64,000 nucleotides of DNA. Source: VXPQ01 sp965232485 (lineage in GTDB: Bacteria > Bacteroidota > Rhodothermia > Rhodothermales > VXPQ01). Where the stretch lies: positions 1,674,001 to 1,738,000 of the forward strand of contig OZ246975.1 of NCBI GenBank assembly GCA_965232485.1, given 5' to 3'. The first letter of the stretch is position 1; each line of letters begins with the position of its first letter. This document shows positions 60,911 to 64,000 of the stretch, piece by piece. The notes below the pieces were generated by a model, which did no database searches, was not told the origin of the DNA, and worked only from the letters and a program-made list of their open reading frames with translations. A program made the translations under genes and the position numbers.

Positions 60911-61375
60911 CTAATGTTCAATGCTATGAGTGTCCCGCACGCTGCTGAACGTCAAGTCAAGCAACTTCCAGTCGTCGTCCAACTTTTGATAGATCTCGGT
61001 AACGGTGAACTCATTCGAAACTTCATTGCCTCGAACCTCGGCCAGCAGCGTGATGCGGTTCCAGAGGATGACCGTGTCGCCGAAAGTTTCTACCACCACA
61101 TCGTGGACATCAGCTTGCTTGTAGTGGATTCGCCCGCTTCTGATGATGTCGATCTCCTCGTCCTTGCCCCAGGTGCCGCTCATGTGGACGAATCTTGATC
61201 GGTCATGAAAAAATGCGGCGAGTTCGTTCACGTTCTTGTCCGCCATCCACTGCCATTTTGTCTTGGATAAATCGGCGATTTCCTGTTCAACGGCATCGTT
61301 TTGTGCGAAAGCCCACGGCGCACTCACGAGGAGGAGCAACAACGCGGCAGTTGACGTTTTCATGATTGCTTTCAT
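60911..61375 (-). CDS. secreted NTF2-like (SnoaL/DUF4440-type) protein
   Basis: The 154-residue protein has a signal peptide (MKTSTAALLLLLVSAPWAFA, cleavage after AFA). One NTF2-like domain follows (VEQEIADLSKTKWQWMADKN, VNELAAFFHDRSRFVHMSGT, then DTVILWNRITLLAEV and FTVTEIYQKLDDDWKLLDLT). This small cone-shaped fold binds hydrophobic or sugar ligands or acts as an isomerase-like enzyme in the periplasm. Two starts (61375 or 61363) are equally likely. It is convergent with the PhoD-like gene across a dyad repeat. No specific substrate is suggested. Between it and the next gene are about 270 bases with no feature I can name. Confidence 0.8.
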   Translation of the reverse strand: MKAIMKTSTAALLLLLVSAPWAFAQNDAVEQEIADLSKTKWQWMADKNVNELAAFFHDRSRFVHMSGTWGKDEEIDIIRSGRIHYKQADVHDVVVETFGDTVILWNRITLLAEVRGNEVSNEFTVTEIYQKLDDDWKLLDLTFSSVRDTHSIEH

Positions 61376-61649
61376 GTTCGCTTCCAGGTTTATGTATAGT
61401 TCGAGGATATGTCCTTACGTAGTTCAGAAATGGTTCGGGAAATGCTGCTTCTTTTCGGAACAAGGTCGCAACAGTACACCTTAAATTCCCGCGAAATCTG
61501 TCCAATCAACCCGAACCACCTCTGAGGTTCGAGGTCAAGCGACCTCACGTGTCTGTTTTCTCACCGGCGACTTTACGGTATAATCCTCTTGCACTTGACA
61601 GGACCTGATATTGCAACATATTTTTATCTCGGATACAGGATAAACCTCT

Positions 61650-64000
61650 CTACCCAATTTCCTCGCGTCTCTGCTGTCTGACAATGCGGGCAGCCTCCAG
61701 GATGGAGTGCTTCATGGAATCCCGTCCGTGCCCCGTACAGGGTGTCCAAAATTTGCCATGCTTATTCGCCAATGGACGTAAACGCCGTCCGAGGCCGGTC
61801 CTCATGAATCGCATCAATACCATGGCGTCGGCCTCCTCCAATTCATTGCTGATTTTATCGACGGTTTTAGGCCAATTACTGCTCCAATCGGTAAAATGAT
61901 AGGAGACCTTAACGCAAGAATCTTCGTGCTCAAATTGCTTGGAAAGAGTCGAGACATACCTCCTCTGTGGTTCATTGCCCCCTACAAAGATTATAGAAAT
62001 CGGATCAATATCTTTTTCAATAACCTCTAAATCATCCTGATCCAATTCATCACCTTGCCCATATTCGGCATCACGTCGTTTTTTTAACTGTTGCAAATTA
62101 GTGCCTCCTGGGTCATATGATTCTATTACTTTGAATAAATCTTCTACGTGTGTCCAATTATGATTCGTCATTTCCACATGGGCCATTTTGGTTAAAATAT
62201 TGACAGCCTGATGGATATCGCCTTGCTTGATATAACAATGATAGAGTGCATCATTGCGATCCATCTCTTCCCATGCGGGATTCCATTCTTTATCTTCATC
62301 TTCAAGCAAGTCAATAAATTTGAGAGAAATTTCCCCCGGAGAGTCATAAGCCAATTTCTGTAACGAATCCAGAGCATGCTGGGCGCGTTCTATATCACGC
62401 GGATGAGATGCATTACATCCTTGTAATAACGAAACCCATGCCTTCCAGCGTTCATCAATCGTTAATTGTTGCACCCATTTAGCGTCATCTAACTTCACGA
62501 TCAGAATTTTTCTGAAATCTTCATATTTTTGGGATGTTCCCACAATATTTAATGCTTTATGGCCGTGGCGATTTAGAATAGTTGCTGCAAGTTCAGCAGC
62601 CCCAGGGGCATCAATAAGCAAGGCATTTTCGACAACCTCTATTTCGAGATCGGGCGGAAATTCATCATCTTGAAACAGATCCTGAAGCCGAGTGACCAAA
62701 GACTTGCCTTGAGATTGAACGGCATCCAAGGTGCGCAAATCAAGCAGAGTGGAATAAAAACGAGCCTTGGTCAACAGATGGGTTTCTTCCCCCAACGAGC
62801 CCTCCCCGCTTTCCCAAAGTTGCACGCCGGGAGGTTGCATAATATCAATGGCGCGATCCAGCCATTCCTTTGCCTTGGATGCTTCTCCATTTTTTTGTGG
62901 GGATACCACTTCGGGAAGCGCCATCAGTACAAGAGCAATGGGTGATGGATTACACCCTTCCACGGCTTTTTCAAGCCAATCTTTTACAGAAAGAATCCCT
63001 TGTGCAAAGGTCTTGCGTTCCTCTTTGTCCGAGGGAATATGCAAATGACCGAGCCTTCGGATTCCTATTTTGACCAATGCTCGCTGTACCCACAGGTCTT
63101 TTTTGCGAGACGAATATTCGTCCTTACCAATCAAATACTCGAACTCGTTATCGGCAGGCTGCAATTGACCCTCCATGCGAAAAGAAATAGCCCGCAAGTA
63201 TCGAATTTCCCAATCCATCTTACGCAAAGAAACCGGGTCTATATTTTCGATATTCGATCTGGAATTTCTGATATTATACTTGAAGAATTTTCCTGTTGTA
63301 TCCAGAACGGAACGTACCTTTCCGGGATCGGTTTCTTGTAAAAAAAGTGTTGATTTGGCCCAATCTATAACGATTTCTACAATATTGTCAAGTTTCTTTT
63401 CTCCATGGGCCGCAATCCAGTCATTGGCCTCCTCGATTTTTCCTTGTTCCAACAACGGCCTCAGCAAGATAGAAAGAAACTGGACAGCCGATTCGTTCGA
63501 TGGATCTTTCAGCAATTCAATGTCTTTCGGAGCAAGCGCTTTAATGAGGGGAGGGCGATTACTTTCGGGCAATGCGCGCATAGAGGCAACCAAATGACCG
63601 GTGACATACCAAGCGCGCCGCGATACATTATCTCCACTTTTAGATGCTTGTAATTCTCGTTGAAGAAGACTGTCCACAAAACCTCGATGAAACCAGCTTC
63701 GCTCCCGCGCATCATTTAATTCGGCTAATTCCCCTGCCAAATCATCCAGCTCATTCAGATTCAGTGCGCCCTTCACATGATTCAGAGAACTCACAATTGC
63801 TCGTATTAATACATTGTCCAGCGTTGTAAAATTAGGTGAACTGAGTTCGGGGGAACCCTCTTCTCCTTTAGCAAGTGATTCAATCGATTCTTCCGTACTC
63901 TCTTCGGGAGATGAAGAAACAATCGAAGAAATTGGGTGGCGTATTTCATCTAATACAGTCCATATTTTCGCCTGCAGATCGGCAGGTTCATCTTGCGATG
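61650..64000 (-). CDS. large protein of unknown function (N-terminus outside window)
   Basis: The frame is open from its TAG/TAA stop at 61650 to the right edge of the window, so at least 783 codons; the GTG at 63794 is not the real start. The visible part is mostly helical with alpha-solenoid character (LWVQRALVKIGIRRLGHLHI, ALYHCYIKQGDIHQAVNILT), probably TPR-like repeats. The last 120 residues form a distinct alpha/beta domain beginning SIIFVGGNEPQRRYVSTLSK, then HFTDWSSNWPKTVDKI, ADAMVLMRFMRTGLGRRLRP and CTGHGRDSMKHSILEAARIV. This Rossmann-like domain may relate to DUF2325-type proteins, but I am not sure. The gene is AT-rich and unlike its neighbours, suggesting transfer. Confidence 0.65.
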   Translation of the reverse strand, partial: SQDEPADLQAKIWTVLDEIRHPISSIVSSSPEESTEESIESLAKGEEGSPELSSPNFTTLDNVLIRAIVSSLNHVKGALNLNELDDLAGELAELNDARERSWFHRGFVDSLLQRELQASKSGDNVSRRAWYVTGHLVASMRALPESNRPPLIKALAPKDIELLKDPSNESAVQFLSILLRPLLEQGKIEEANDWIAAHGEKKLDNIVEIVIDWAKSTLFLQETDPGKVRSVLDTTGKFFKYNIRNSRSNIENIDPVSLRKMDWEIRYLRAISFRMEGQLQPADNEFEYLIGKDEYSSRKKDLWVQRALVKIGIRRLGHLHIPSDKEERKTFAQGILSVKDWLEKAVEGCNPSPIALVLMALPEVVSPQKNGEASKAKEWLDRAIDIMQPPGVQLWESGEGSLGEETHLLTKARFYSTLLDLRTLDAVQSQGKSLVTRLQDLFQDDEFPPDLEIEVVENALLIDAPGAAELAATILNRHGHKALNIVGTSQKYEDFRKILIVKLDDAKWVQQLTIDERWKAWVSLLQGCNASHPRDIERAQHALDSLQKLAYDSPGEISLKFIDLLEDEDKEWNPAWEEMDRNDALYHCYIKQGDIHQAVNILTKMAHVEMTNHNWTHVEDLFKVIESYDPGGTNLQQLKKRRDAEYGQGDELDQDDLEVIEKDIDPISIIFVGGNEPQRRYVSTLSKQFEHEDSCVKVSYHFTDWSSNWPKTVDKISNELEEADAMVLMRFMRTGLGRRLRPLANKHGKFWTPCTGHGRDSMKHSILEAARIVRQQRREEIG

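Overview
The window is ordinary-GC bacterial DNA with dense, mostly operonic genes and no rRNA, tRNA or CRISPR array that I could find. A large TonB-dependent receptor with a carboxypeptidase-like N-terminal domain, lipoprotein sulfatases, a Wza/Wzz export locus, a ThuA/dehydrogenase fusion and the PEP-hydrolase/Tm-1-like pair suggest a Gram-negative of the Bacteroidota/Rhodothermota type (for example Rhodothermales). That placement is inference from gene content only.

Layout. 1-2.5 kb: end of a PBP1A gene and ispE. 2.5-13.8 kb: an exopolysaccharide/O-antigen locus (export lipoprotein, chain-length protein, polymerase/ligase, flippase, two glycosyltransferases, three FkbM-type methyltransferases). 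Its middle is clearly more AT-rich than its flanks, and it ends in a scrapyard of gene fragments. 14.5-21.8 kb: a coiled-coil membrane protein, a secreted protein, katG, a TonB receptor and a DinB-family protein. 21.9-26.1 kb: a small island with vapBC, a Fic protein lacking its catalytic core, and an ATPase-TPR protein behind a promoter covered by three operator palindromes.

26.2-35.1 kb is the most interesting part: a tyrosine recombinase, a promoterless C-terminal specificity cassette, a 1206-residue Eco57I/PglX-type DNA methyltransferase in the opposite orientation, an orphan sigma-70 region 4.2 fragment, and a PLD-SNF2 helicase. A 133-bp inverted repeat (about 95 % identical) lies inside the cassette and the methyltransferase gene, so inversion of the 1.25 kb between the copies would swap the methyltransferase's target-recognition end. 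This reads as a phase-variable, two-gene restriction/defence system.

35.1-39.9 kb: a Fic / ParA / AlbA_2-ATPase group, with decayed pieces of the same Fic and ParA genes on both sides. 39.9-45.5 kb: an endonuclease/exonuclease/phosphatase gene and a sodium symporter whose ends are duplicated as a 657-bp direct repeat around an inserted ClpP-fold (SDH) protease gene. A deletion derivative of that insert lies at 45.1 kb. 45.5-53 kb: a catabolic cluster (xylose isomerase, MazG-like hydrolase, PEP-hydrolase family protein, Tm-1-like protein, cupin, and a ThuA/dehydrogenase/HEAT/cupredoxin fusion). 53.1-55 kb: a type II modification methylase with a wrecked NgoMIV-like endonuclease partner. 55.1-61.4 kb: two sulfatases (one sulfamidase-like), a PhoD-type phosphatase and an NTF2-like protein. 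The window ends inside a large AT-rich gene of unknown function.
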